A stretch of DNA of 64,000 nt. It comes from Actinokineospora terrae (GTDB lineage: Bacteria; Actinomycetota; Actinomycetes; Mycobacteriales; Pseudonocardiaceae). This document shows positions 33,742 through 42,527 of the stretch, piece after piece. The translations under genes and the position numbers were made by a program. Every line of letters begins with the position of its first letter. The first letter of the stretch is position 1. The notes beneath the pieces were generated by a model. It saw only the letters and a program-made list of their open reading frames with translations. It had not been told where the DNA came from and did not search any database. The stretch is from NCBI RefSeq assembly GCF_900111175.1, contig NZ_FOGI01000002.1:46022-110021 (forward strand). Direction: 5' to 3'.

Positions 33742-33824
33742 GCTCCTGACTGGATCAGCAACAGCGTCACCAGCATCATTAGATGGCGCCGCGTAACCCG
33801 GCACTGGGCACAGCCCTTCTGCAT
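33714..33824 (-). CDS. Small hydrophobic peptide, 36 residues
   Basis: AGGAG stands 6 bases before ATG 33824, one of the better ribosome sites in this area. The peptide begins MQKGCAQCRVTRRHLMMLVT and continues LLLIQSGALPGVHLGM: a CxxC pair, a basic stretch, then one hydrophobic segment. A hairpin sits on its stop codon. It lies among decayed genes and may be a toxin-like or signal peptide; no family recognised. Two further ATG codons in the middle are possible starts but lack the ribosome site. Confidence 0.45.
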   Translation of the reverse strand: MQKGCAQCRVTRRHLMMLVTLLLIQSGALPGVHLGM

Positions 33825-33871
33825 AGTAAACTCCTCTCGTGGACGCGACGAGGATCCGCCGCGCCGAGAGG

Positions 33872-34500
33872 CTATCGCGCGCCCGGTACGTGCCGTGAAT
33901 CGCACTCCCTGCCGCAGAAAATGCGCACCGATGCAGTCAACGCATTTTCTGCCACAACCGGGAGCGCACATGAGGTGATGTGCAGGTGGAACTCGACGCG
34001 GCTGTGGAGTCCGCCGTTGGTGACGTGGTGCGGATTGGAGCCCTTGCTCGTCGTCCACGACGCCTGCAGGGCGTCGAAGAAGTCGGAGTCGGCGGTACTG
34101 CAGCCCCGGGACTCACCGAGGCAGAGCAACAGTTCGCCGCGGCAGGCGCACAGAGCGTCGACGGCGAGCGGGTCCTCGGGGTGGGGGCCAGCACAGCATC
34201 ACCGCTCGGTCCCGGGTGCGCCGCAGCGACTTCGTGCTCGCCGAGGTGGTAGCGCGGCCCGGTTCGGTCGCGTGGGTGGCGCCGTAGGGTCGCGGCCGTA
34301 GGCCACCCCGTCCACCCGGCCGTGCTCAGCTGCCGGGCCCAGTAGCCTTTGCCCGCCCCGACTTCGACCACGCCTCTGTCGCCGAGGATGGCCGCGATCC
34401 AGGTCGGTGTCGGAGCATCGAGGGGCACCGGCGGCTTCTGGTCAGCGAACTGCCCCCGGAGTGCGGACCACGCGCTGATCGGATCTCCCACCCTGCCCAT
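33872..34500 (-). pseudogene. SAM-dependent methyltransferase, frameshifted
   Basis: ATG 34500 opens a methyltransferase N-terminus with WIAAILGDRGVVEVGAGKGY and WARQLSTAG (SAM-binding motif I, EVGAGKGYW). After about 34310 the expected sequence continues in a second frame (TRDRAVMLCWPP) and then a third (EDPLAVDALCACRGELLLCL ... NGGLHSRVEFHLHITS), ending at 33872. At least two shifts are needed. It directly follows the truncated STAND gene, as though the two once formed an operon. Confidence 0.6.
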
Positions 34501-34543
34501 GCGGAGGGCGATGTCGTTGTACCCGGCAGGGCGGTGCCCGGGT

Positions 34544-35980
34544 TCATGTCGGCCAGCAGGGCGGCAGGTCCTCCCCCGAACCCGCTATGTCCCCTGCATG
34601 GCCGTGGATGTCGGCGAGATGGCACCGGATGTGCCAGAGATCGGTACCGGCCAATCCGAGGCGACGGGTGCCGTAGTCGAGCAGGGCGGTGAAGTGGTCA
34701 CGGGCGGCGGTGAGGTGTCCGGCGTCCATCAAGCTGCGTCCGGCGCGAATCAGGACGGGGTGCGGATTCGGTGTCCACAGAGGATTCGGATGTTGCGATT
34801 CGGCGTACCTGCCGAGCGCGGTCGCGCTCTGGCGCAACGCGTCTGCGAGAGCGGCGTCGGTCTCCACCTCGGGCCAGATGTCGCACAGCGCCTGGGCGGC
34901 GGTCTCGATCTCGGTGTCCGGTGGGCTGGCTTCGCGGGTGGCGCGTTGCACGAGGGCGTGCAGGCAGATGGCGACGCCCGCAGCGGCGGGGTGGTCGTCG
35001 ATCGAGATGAGGTGCAGTTGGGCCAAGAGGCTCGCGGCGTCGTTGACCTGGTTCTCGTCCGCGTTCAGGAACTTGTGGAGTGCGGGTGCGCGAAGGATCT
35101 GGAGGGGAATGCCGGCGGGGTCGAGGAACGAGAGCAGCCTCATGAGCGGTCGGGCCAAGCCGACCGGTCTGCGTTCGTCGGCGCGGGCGATGGACAGAGT
35201 CCAGGTAGTGGCGACGATGCGGTCGTGGTTGTCGGGGAACAGGTCGGACAGGCGGTAGTGGTGGGCGCGGAACCGGTCGAGGTAGTCGGCGCAGGTGATG
35301 CCGAGGTCGGAGAGGTAGGCGCCCGCGTGCGCGACGGCCAGTGGGAGGTGGCCGAGTTCTTTGATCAGGTCGTCAGCGTCATCGAGGAGGTGGGGGCGGC
35401 GGCGGACGAGCCAGGAGGCGAGGCAGTCGCGGGCTTGGGCGTCGGTGAAGAGGCCGACCTCCTCCATCTTCCTGCCGTCGGCGCGCCATGCCGCGCTGCG
35501 GTCCTGGGTGGTGATGATGACGTGACCGGCGGGGATGAGCCCGTGCACGTCGGCAGGTGAGGGGACACCGTCGAGGACGACGAGGTGGGGGTGGGTCTCG
35601 AGCCAACCGAGAAACGACCGGACGGCGGCGTCGGTGTCCCGTTGGACGCCGCTGACGTGCTTGTCGAGATCGGCGTAGGCGCCTTTCACCTGCGCACGGG
35701 AGCCCGCGACGATCCAGATGACTTCGCGACCCGCCGCCCGTTCCCGATGCGCGAAGTCGGCCGCGAGTTGGGTCTTGCCCGCCCCGGCCATGCCGTACAG
35801 GACTGTGCAGCCGTCACCGAGGATCACTCCGCGACTCTGGAAGCCGTCGACGCGCACCGGGAGCTGGTCGAACCGGAGCGAGTCCGTTGGTGTCGCCGCG
35901 CTCACGTTGACGTCGCCGTAGATGTCGCGCGCCTGGAAGACTTGTTTCGCGTCGCCCATGTGATGGTTGTGGTTTTCCAC
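34544..35980 (-). CDS. NB-ARC/STAND NTPase, C-terminally truncated
   Basis: 478 residues from GTG 35980 (AGGAGG 11 bases upstream). It opens with AKQVFQARDIYGDVNVSA, the same N-terminal signature as the protein at 17799. Walker A is LYGMAGAGKTQLAADFAH, followed by LVVLDGV (Walker B), IITTQDRS (sensor) and LGHLPLAVAHAGAYL (GLPL motif). The winged-helix and first TPR units are present (ATTWTLSIARA), but the frame breaks at about 34590; LLADMNPGTALPG in the next frame looks like the former continuation. Probably inactive or a short form. Confidence 0.7.
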   Translation of the reverse strand: MENHNHHMGDAKQVFQARDIYGDVNVSAATPTDSLRFDQLPVRVDGFQSRGVILGDGCTVLYGMAGAGKTQLAADFAHRERAAGREVIWIVAGSRAQVKGAYADLDKHVSGVQRDTDAAVRSFLGWLETHPHLVVLDGVPSPADVHGLIPAGHVIITTQDRSAAWRADGRKMEEVGLFTDAQARDCLASWLVRRRPHLLDDADDLIKELGHLPLAVAHAGAYLSDLGITCADYLDRFRAHHYRLSDLFPDNHDRIVATTWTLSIARADERRPVGLARPLMRLLSFLDPAGIPLQILRAPALHKFLNADENQVNDAASLLAQLHLISIDDHPAAAGVAICLHALVQRATREASPPDTEIETAAQALCDIWPEVETDAALADALRQSATALGRYAESQHPNPLWTPNPHPVLIRAGRSLMDAGHLTAARDHFTALLDYGTRRLGLAGTDLWHIRCHLADIHGHAGDIAGSGEDLPPCWPT

Positions 35981-36248
35981 TCCGACATGATCCTCCTGAC
36001 GCCAAGCAAGCCGGTTCCTCCTCGCCGACACGAACGAAAAATCCCCCATTCGGCCTAGTCGCAACCGAGGGACGCAGCACGGTGGTCAACGGGACCAGGG
36101 CGGGGCTGATCAACGACCACCCCCTAGGGCAGGCATGGAGGTCAGGCGGGTCGGACCCGATCGAGTGTTGGCGACGCGGTGGCCGAGCAGCGGCTCGGCC
36201 GTCCCGGTAGGACGGTGGTGTCCGAGTTCCCGAGTCGGGGGTGTTGTG

Positions 36249-36917
36249 GTGCGTGCGATGGTGATGGTCGCGGCGGCAGTGGTGGCGGTGATCGCGGTGC
36301 CCGGCGTCGCGCACGCCCAGCAGGTGGTCGACCCCGTACCGGAGCAGGTGCGGGTGCCGCTGCGGGAGGCGATCGCCGCGTTGCCGGTGGCCACGGAAGT
36401 CCGGGATGGCTACGTGCGGACGAAGTTCCGTCACTGGGTCGACTCCGACAGCAATGGCTGCAACACCCGCGCCGAGGTGTTGCTGGCCGAGGCGACCATC
36501 GCGCCGGAGACCACCGGCCGCTGCACCATCGTCGGGGGCCGGTGGCACTCCTACTACGACAACGTGGACGTCGACAAGGCCGGTGGCCTCGACATCGACC
36601 ACATGGTCCCGCTGGCCGAGGCGTGGGACAGCGGGGCGATCGACTGGACACCGCAACGGCGCCAGGACTATGCCAACGACTTGGGTGAGTCCCGCGCGCT
36701 GGTCGCCGTGACCGCCAAGACCAACCGCTCCAAAGCCGACCAGGACCCCGCCACCTGGCTACCCCCGGACCCCGACGCGGTCTGCACCTACCTGGCGGAC
36801 TGGGCGACGGTCAAGACCCGCTGGCACCTGTCGGTGGACGAGCCCGAGCAGCGGACGCTGACCGCCCGCGCGCAGCAGTGCCCCAACGACCCGATCACCA
36901 CCACCCTCGTCCCCTGA
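36249..36917 (+). CDS. Secreted HNH-type nuclease (DUF1524/GmrSD C-terminal-like)
   Basis: About 222 residues. The N-terminal VVAVIAVPGVAHA is a signal peptide. The nuclease core is clear: WVDSDSNGCNTRAEVLL, SYYDNVDVDKAGGLDIDHMV (with the catalytic DHMVPLAEAWDSGA), and SRALVAVTAKTNRSKADQDP ending TWLPP. This is the secreted actinobacterial HNH family with the D-H ... N ... N pattern. GTG 36249 is chosen by its GGGGG 7 bases upstream; ATG 36258 is possible. With the NucA/NucB protein it makes two secreted nucleases within 6 kb. Confidence 0.85.
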   Translation: MRAMVMVAAAVVAVIAVPGVAHAQQVVDPVPEQVRVPLREAIAALPVATEVRDGYVRTKFRHWVDSDSNGCNTRAEVLLAEATIAPETTGRCTIVGGRWHSYYDNVDVDKAGGLDIDHMVPLAEAWDSGAIDWTPQRRQDYANDLGESRALVAVTAKTNRSKADQDPATWLPPDPDAVCTYLADWATVKTRWHLSVDEPEQRTLTARAQQCPNDPITTTLVP

Positions 36918-36933
36918 CCGGGCGCAGGGACGT

Positions 36934-37240
36934 TCAGGGCGTCGTGGCCGGTGGTCGACCATGACCGCGCGGGTCGACCATGACCGGCACCACGTCCCGG
37001 TACGGCTCGTCGTCCAACTCCGCGGATTCCGGTGGCGACCCGTGCATGGTCAACACCCAGAAGTGGTCCACGTCGACGTTCTCGTTGCAGGCGTTACACG
37101 AGATCCGCACGACACCCTCGGCTTCGCCGACACGGGCGAGGTAGCCGACTTTGTGCAGCGAGTGGACGCCGACCTTGCACGACGCGGGCAGGACCGCGAC
37201 CCGCCATTCCGCGTTGGTGCGTCGGTACCACCGACAGTTG
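36934..37240 (-). pseudogene. Truncated unknown gene (Cys-containing)
   Basis: The minus frame reads CRWYRRTNAEWRVAVLPASC, VGVHSLHKVGYLARVGEAEG and RISCNACNENVDVDHFWVLT, then a Pro/Asp tail to a stop at 36934. It is protein-like, with a possible CNAC metal knuckle, but begins at a stop codon (37241) with no start; the first usable GTG is in the middle. Probably the 3' part of a gene truncated by the recombinase/IS debris on its right. Confidence 0.45.
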
Positions 37241-37305
37241 GTTGGGTGTCACGACCCCATCTGACACAGACCCGCGAAGTTGGCACCAGTGCTACGTGTG
37301 GGGGT

Positions 37306-37506
37306 TCAGGTCCCCCTTCGGACACGGACACTATTCACCCGCGGAGCGGCCGTCATCTCGACGGCTGTTTCATCGTTGAAGTACCTGATCTCCAACCCCA
37401 TCGCGTCGTACAGGGCGGCCAGGTTGGCCGGGTCGGCGTTGTCCACCATGGCCTGCACGTCGCCGAGCGAGTCGATCATGGCGTAGATCTCAGCCGCACT
37501 GACCAT
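37306..37506 (-). pseudogene. C-terminal fragment of a large serine recombinase
   Basis: About 66 residues: EIYAMIDSLGDVQAMVDNAD, then NLAALYDAMGLEIRYFNDE and finally VNSVRVRRGT. This is the characteristic ending of actinobacterial serine integrases/recombinases (LYRxLGLxLxYxPxxxxVxA ... VRGGT). The catalytic and zinc-ribbon domains are missing and the upstream frame is non-coding. It marks a past integrative element. Confidence 0.65.
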
Positions 37507-37599
37507 GTGCCCGGCTCTGGCGCTTCCCCTAGTTCTGCCTGTGCGGCGAACTTCTCTACCGGTGCGTGACCATCGCGTCAACCAAGGCGGCTGGGTCGT

Positions 37600-37959
37600 T
37601 TCGGCGCCGATGGCCTACTGGTAGCGCCGCAAGCGTCCCTCGGCGTCCTTGAGCCGCTTCCGGTGGATGATCGAGCGGTGTTCACCGCGATCGTGTTCGT
37701 GTTGACCATTGGGTGTGCGTGGCGGATGCTGCCACGCTCGTTCGGGGTCGCGGTGCCCACGGCGCATCGGCGGTTCGCCGACTGGACCAAGGCCGGGCTC
37801 TGGACCCGGATCCATCATGCCGTCCTCGACCGTCTCGGCGAACAAGGCCTGGTGGACTGGTCGCGACTCACCACACGCTGGGAACGCCACGCCCGCCACT
37901 ACCTCGCCTTTGCCACCCTCGCCACCGCCCTGACCTGCTGCAAGAAGCTCCCCACATGA
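37600..37959 (+). mobile_element. IS5-family transposase remnant with internal deletion
   Basis: The ORF 37663-37959 (98 residues) starts VDDRAVFTAIVFVLTIGCAW with RMLPRSFGVAVPTAHRRFAD, the N-terminal domain of IS5-type transposases (DUF4096), then at LVDWSRLTTRWERHARHYLA jumps to the family's C-terminus (WERxxxxYLAFxxLA). The DDE core of about 150 residues is missing, so this is an internally deleted, non-autonomous relic. No clear terminal inverted repeats were found; the N-terminal 20 codons before 37663 also look eroded. Confidence 0.7.
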
Positions 37960-38074
37960 GACACGGTCTTACTGCGGGTACAACACCGATTCGCCACGCG
38001 AAAGGGTCTTCGCGCCCGGCGTTTTCACCTCCGGAATGCCGGCGGCAGACACAGCGGCCACGCCATCGCGACGT

Positions 38075-40876
38075 CTAGGACTGGCCGACCCCGTGCCTGC
38101 CCGAGGGATTTCGCGTGCGCTGGATCCACTTCTCCAGGGTATTGCGCAGGACGACCGGGTCGACGGGCTTGGTCACGTAGTCGTCCATGCCCGCGTCCAG
38201 GCAGGCTTGCTTGTCCTCGGCCAAGGCGCCCGCGGTCATGGCGATGATCGGGGGCACCTCGGTCGCCTCGCCGCGGCGGCGCAGTTCGACCGTGGCGGTG
38301 AGACCGTCCATCTCCGGCATCTGGCAGTCCATCAGGATCGCCGCGTAGGGCTTGCTCCCGACCAGGCGGAGCACTTCGAGGCCGTTGTCGGCGACGTCGA
38401 CCTGGTAGCCGAGCTTGGTCAGGATGCCGACCGCGACCATCTGGTTGATCTCGTTGTCCTCGGCGAGCAGGATCATCTCCCCGTCCACCTCGGAGCGGCC
38501 GCGCTGGACGGGGAAGGGCGTGGCCCCGGTGGCAGGCCCCGCGGGTGGGTCGAGCAATCCGACCAGGCAGTTGTAGAGCTGGGAGGGGTTGATCGGCTTG
38601 GGCAGCACCGCGCTGGCACCCGCCTCGATGGCCCGCTGGTCGTCCTGGTATGACCCGGAGGTCAGCAGCACGGTGCTGATGTGTGCCAGGTCGGTGTCGG
38701 CCGCGATCGTGGCGACCAGGTCGAGCCCGCGGCGGTTCGCCACGTGCTGGTTGATCACGACCACGTCGAACGGCTCGAGCGGCTCGGCGGCGCGGAGCCG
38801 CTCGAGCATGGTGGTCAGGTCGGTCTCCGAGGTCAGGACCATGCCCCAGGCCCAGCCGTGCCGGGTGATCAGGTCGCGGGTCGTGGGGTTGTCGTCGAGC
38901 AGCAGCAACCGGCGTCCCGCCAAGTGCCGGGACACGGACGCGTCCGTCTCGGGCGCGCGGTCGAACGGCATCGTGAAGCTGAACCGGCTGCCGCGGCCCG
39001 GTTCGCTGGCCACCTCCAGTTCGCCCCCCATGAGCCCGACGAGCTCCCGGGTGATGGCCAGGCCGAGTCCCGTCCCGCCGAAGCGGCGGTTCGCGGCGGT
39101 TTCCACCTGGGAGAACGGCTCGCACAGCGACGGCAGCTCCGCCACGGCGATGCCGATCCCGGTGTCCTCGACGGCGAAGCAGATGCGGACCCTGCCGTCC
39201 TCGTCGACCCCCTGGAGTTCCGCGCGCAGCACCACCGATCCCCGCTCGGTGAACTTGACCGCGTTGCCCAGCAGGTTGAGCAGCACCTGCCGCAGCCTGC
39301 CCGCGTCGCCGCGCAGCCTGATGGGCAGCTCCGGCGGGTAGTGGCCGACCACCTCGATGTCCTTGTCGCGCGCGGCCTCCACCGCGGCGTGCACGACCTC
39401 GCCGAGCACCTGGTCCATGGCGAACTCGGTCTCCACCAGCTCGACCTTGCCCGCCTCCGCCTTGGAGAAGTCCAGGATGTCGTTGATGATCGTCAGCAGC
39501 GCTCGGCCCGAGGCGCGGATCGACTGGGCGTAGCGCTGCTGCGATGCGTCCAGCGGGGTGTCCAGCAGCAGGTCGGTCAAGCCGATGACGCCGTTCATCG
39601 GGGTGCGGATCTCGTGGCTGACCATCGCGACGAACTGCGACTTCACCCGCACCGCCGCCAGCGCTTCGTCGCGCGCGGCCGCCAGCGCCTGTTCGGCCTC
39701 ACGGCGCTCGCTGGTGTCGCGGATGGCCGCCGAGACCAGCACCCCCTGGTCTGTCGCCAGGGGGGCCAGGCTGATCTCGACCGGGAACTGGCTGCCGTCA
39801 CTGCGCTGGCCGACCAGTTCCAGGCCCACGCCCATTCCCCGGTGCGACGGCGAGGTGAGGTACTCGTGCCGGTTGCGCACGTGGTCCCGGCGGAACTGCT
39901 CCGGGATCAGCACCTCAACGGGTTTGCCGACCAGCTCGTCGGCCCGGTAGCGGAACAGCCGTTCCGTCTGCTGGTTGACCAGCGTGATGAGGCCGCGCTC
40001 GTCGACGATGACCATCGCGTCCGGCGCGCCGAGCACCAGGCGGTGGAACCGCTGCTCGCCCTCGAATGGGGCCGCCTCGGCGGTGGGCCGCGACCTCCCG
40101 TTCGCGTGGGCGAGTGTCGCGAGCAGCACCGCCACCAGCAGCACGGCAGCGGGGGTCGCGGCATCGACCACGCCGACCGCCGCCAGCAGCGGGCCCGCCA
40201 GGAGCACCACCGCGGCAGCCACCGAGCCGAACCTGTCCGCTGCCACCCGGTTCGGACCCGCGGGGTTGCGGACCGCGGACAGGACGGACCGAGCCGCCAG
40301 GACGGCTGCCCAGACCGCGACGACACCCACTCCCGCCGGCAGCGACATCGCGTGGCCGGCCACGGGGTCGTGGCCGCCTGCGACCACTGCCACCGCCGCC
40401 ACCACGGCGGCGGCGGTCGAGAGCGCGGTGTCGACGTCCAGGGCGATCACACCGCAGGCGGCCAGCGTGAGCGCCGCGGCCGCCACCGCGGGGGGAGCGC
40501 CGGTGCCCGCCGCCCAAGCCTGGACCCGGTCCGGGAACAGCAAGGCGTCGCCGGTGGGGAGTTGACCGGCGACGGCCGCCACGAAGGCCACGGCGCAGGC
40601 AACGGCCACGACCGCCGCGATCGCCCGTCCTGTCCGCCGCCGGGCGGGCGGACCGCCCGCGGGCGCGACCAAGCACAGGGCGATCCCCAGGAGAACCAGG
40701 GATATCGCCGATATCGGGTCCACGGCGACCCCATCGGGATCCAGTGCGGCGAGGGCCCTGGAATCCACCGCATATCCCACCAGAGTGATCGCACCGACCG
40801 CGATCAGCGCAGCCGTCGCGACGGTGCCCATCCGCGGGAGACGGCGGTGAACCGAGCTACGACCGCAATCATCCAT
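38075..40876 (-). CDS. Membrane hybrid histidine kinase with two receiver domains
   Basis: About 933 residues. N-terminal part (to about 270) has seven or so hydrophobic spans. A PAS domain follows (FHRLVLGAPDAMVIVDERGL), then HisKA with the phospho-accepting His in MVSHEIRTPMNGVIGLTDLL, HATPase (LLNLLGNAVKFTERG; GGTGLGLAITREL), a first receiver (LLLLDDNPTTRDL) whose acceptor is replaced by Asn (FDVVVINQHVANR), and a second, complete receiver (LLAEDNEINQMV; AAILMDCQMPEMDG; MTAGA; VTKPVD). The layout is BarA-like, rare in actinobacteria. No HPt domain or cognate regulator is adjacent. ATG 40876 is chosen at the start of the membrane part; the frame is open to 41050. Confidence 0.88.
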   Translation of the reverse strand: MDDCGRSSVHRRLPRMGTVATAALIAVGAITLVGYAVDSRALAALDPDGVAVDPISAISLVLLGIALCLVAPAGGPPARRRTGRAIAAVVAVACAVAFVAAVAGQLPTGDALLFPDRVQAWAAGTGAPPAVAAAALTLAACGVIALDVDTALSTAAAVVAAVAVVAGGHDPVAGHAMSLPAGVGVVAVWAAVLAARSVLSAVRNPAGPNRVAADRFGSVAAAVVLLAGPLLAAVGVVDAATPAAVLLVAVLLATLAHANGRSRPTAEAAPFEGEQRFHRLVLGAPDAMVIVDERGLITLVNQQTERLFRYRADELVGKPVEVLIPEQFRRDHVRNRHEYLTSPSHRGMGVGLELVGQRSDGSQFPVEISLAPLATDQGVLVSAAIRDTSERREAEQALAAARDEALAAVRVKSQFVAMVSHEIRTPMNGVIGLTDLLLDTPLDASQQRYAQSIRASGRALLTIINDILDFSKAEAGKVELVETEFAMDQVLGEVVHAAVEAARDKDIEVVGHYPPELPIRLRGDAGRLRQVLLNLLGNAVKFTERGSVVLRAELQGVDEDGRVRICFAVEDTGIGIAVAELPSLCEPFSQVETAANRRFGGTGLGLAITRELVGLMGGELEVASEPGRGSRFSFTMPFDRAPETDASVSRHLAGRRLLLLDDNPTTRDLITRHGWAWGMVLTSETDLTTMLERLRAAEPLEPFDVVVINQHVANRRGLDLVATIAADTDLAHISTVLLTSGSYQDDQRAIEAGASAVLPKPINPSQLYNCLVGLLDPPAGPATGATPFPVQRGRSEVDGEMILLAEDNEINQMVAVGILTKLGYQVDVADNGLEVLRLVGSKPYAAILMDCQMPEMDGLTATVELRRRGEATEVPPIIAMTAGALAEDKQACLDAGMDDYVTKPVDPVVLRNTLEKWIQRTRNPSGRHGVGQS

Positions 40877-41380
40877 GGGGTGAGTCTGGACCTCATTCCG
40901 TTGCCACACCATCACCGTATCGGGGCATTGACCAGCGCGCGGGCCTCGGGCAGGGGCGATGAGCCCGCCGCAGTGAGCGGACATCCAGGAACCGGCCACA
41001 GCGTCCGGTGCGAAGTGGAGTCCGGTCCTGGCGAGTCCTGATAGGACCAAAGTCCGCCGTTGGCGCCTCGCTTTCGCTTATCCGCTGGCGCGTCCACCGC
41101 ACTGAACCGGACATCGGCTGGGGAAAGCGGCGGCCGGCACGCCGGTCGGGTGCGCCGAGCCGGAGGTCGTGCACAAGCCCTCGCCACCGGAAATCCACCC
41201 TCCCGGCGCCCTCTTCACGACGCTCCGCTTCCGCCACGCTGCGCAACAGAAATGCAACGGTTTCGACGAAAGTACACGCCGGAGTGTCATCAGAACGCGT
41301 GTATTGCCGAGCGGGCCCGGCAGCCGGGGACTAGAACAATCCGTGTCAGGAGTTCACAGCGGGAACGATCGGGGAGCGCA
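40877..41380. other. Intergenic region between hybrid kinase and peptide gene
   Basis: About 500 bases with divergent flanking genes. It should hold the kinase promoter on the left and the peptide-gene promoter on the right (around 41230-41370, where GC falls). Short ORFs are on both strands, none convincing. No hairpins or repeats stand out. Confidence 0.4.
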
Positions 41381-41452
41381 ATGGATGCTGGACTGCTTGG
41401 CATCGTGATCACTCTTCTCCAGCAGGTCCTGGGGGCGGTTGTCGGTTCCTAA
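41381..41452 (+). CDS. 23-residue amphipathic/hydrophobic peptide gene
   Basis: GGGGAG lies 4 bases before ATG 41381. The peptide MDAGLLGIVITLLQQVLGAV ends with VGS: one acidic residue, then a strongly hydrophobic helix with two Gln, reminiscent of small membrane-active peptides. A 15-bp perfect hairpin follows 11 bases after the stop, so this is a complete small transcription unit. No family is recognised; such short genes are usually missed by annotation. Confidence 0.6.
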   Translation: MDAGLLGIVITLLQQVLGAVVGS

Positions 41453-41463
41453 CCCAGGGCTCG

Positions 41464-41505
41464 GTGGAGGCTCTGCGATGTGGCCGAACGTCGCAGAGCC
41501 TCCAC
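41464..41505 (+). terminator. Strong 15-bp stem terminator
   Basis: GTGGAGGCTCTGCGA (41464-41478) pairs perfectly with TCGCAGAGCCTCCAC (41491-41505) around a 12-base loop, directly behind the 23-residue peptide gene. No T-run follows, as usual in high-GC actinobacteria. Confidence 0.85.
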
Positions 41506-41654
41506 GCCGCTCAAGCCCACCGGGCAGGCGTCAACCGCACTCCGATTCCGCTCGGGTGTCCGTTGCCGCCGCGCACATGTCGAGTCGAAGCTGGAGAGAT
41601 GATCCGTAGCTTTTCCGCGCCAGGTACCCCGCACACCCTGGGACGCCCACCTCG

Positions 41655-42527
41655 ATGAACATCGAACACGAGGAGCCAGACTCCCTTTTCGCCCAGGGAG
41701 AGGACCGGCGACCGACGTGGACGGCGGGGCAGGTCGCCAGTCGTCTCGGAGTCTCCGAGTCCACGCTCCGCTCCTGGCACCGCCGCTACGGCATGGAACC
41801 GTACTCGGCGCGGCAGGGTGGGCAACGACGCTACAACCCCGAGGACCTGGTCCGGTTGACCCGGATGCGCGAACTCATCGACAGAGGCGTGCGCCCCTCG
41901 GCCGCCGCGAACCTGCTCCACGGAGCGGTAGCGCTCAGAGATGTTCACACCGCGGTGGTCGTGGCCGCCAAACGGTTGGACACCGCGACATGTGCGGACC
42001 TGCTGACCCAGACGATCCACCGATGGGGGGTCATGCGGACGTGGGACCGGGTCTGCAGGCCCTCGCTGACCTCGGTGGAACGGGACCAACGCAGCGATCC
42101 GGACTGCGTGGACGACGAACACGCCTTGTCCTGGTCCATGACGGTGGCACTGCACCGGGTCCACCGACCACTGCGACCAGCCACCGTCATGCTCGCCTGC
42201 GCCCCGGGGGAACAGCACGCCCTGCCCGTCGAGGCCCTGGCGGCCGCATTGGCGGAGAACGACGTGTCCGCTCGAGTCCTGGGAGCGGCCATGCCCACAC
42301 CGGCACTGGTGCGAGCGGTCACCTCGACCACACCGGAAGCCGTCGTGCTGTGGTCGCACCGCCGGGATCCCGAACACCACAACGCCGCCTCGGCGATCGC
42401 CGCTCTGGGTACGCGGCTGATCGTCGCGGGACCCGGCTGGCGGACCGCGGTCGGCGGGTGGGACCAGCCGAAGTCGCTGTCGAACGCGGTGACGATGTTG
42501 TGCAAACCCGACACAGCCGAGGAGTAG
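41655..42527 (+). CDS. MerR-family regulator with a cobalamin-binding-like domain
   Basis: 290 residues. The N-terminal MerR winged helix is textbook: TWTAGQVASRLGVSESTLRS, WHRRYGMEPYSARQGGQRRY, LVRLTRMRELIDRGV. The rest resembles CarH/LitR-type B12-sensing domains: a helical bundle with DDEHALSWSM and a Rossmann part with GEQHALPVEALAAAL and VLGAAMPTPALVRAV. The adenosyl-contacting Trp of the Wx9EH motif is replaced (Gln) and the DxHxxG motif reads EQHALP, so light- or B12-sensing may be lost or altered. Such proteins repress carotenoid and photolyase genes in other bacteria; none is next to it here. Confidence 0.8.
   Translation: MNIEHEEPDSLFAQGEDRRPTWTAGQVASRLGVSESTLRSWHRRYGMEPYSARQGGQRRYNPEDLVRLTRMRELIDRGVRPSAAANLLHGAVALRDVHTAVVVAAKRLDTATCADLLTQTIHRWGVMRTWDRVCRPSLTSVERDQRSDPDCVDDEHALSWSMTVALHRVHRPLRPATVMLACAPGEQHALPVEALAAALAENDVSARVLGAAMPTPALVRAVTSTTPEAVVLWSHRRDPEHHNAASAIAALGTRLIVAGPGWRTAVGGWDQPKSLSNAVTMLCKPDTAEE

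Noticed and set aside
37295..37325. GGGGGTTCAGGTCCCCC looks like a tRNA T-arm
   Set aside because: No acceptor, D or anticodon arm precedes it; the sequence is explained by the last codons of the serine-recombinase fragment, and A58 of the T-loop is not conserved.
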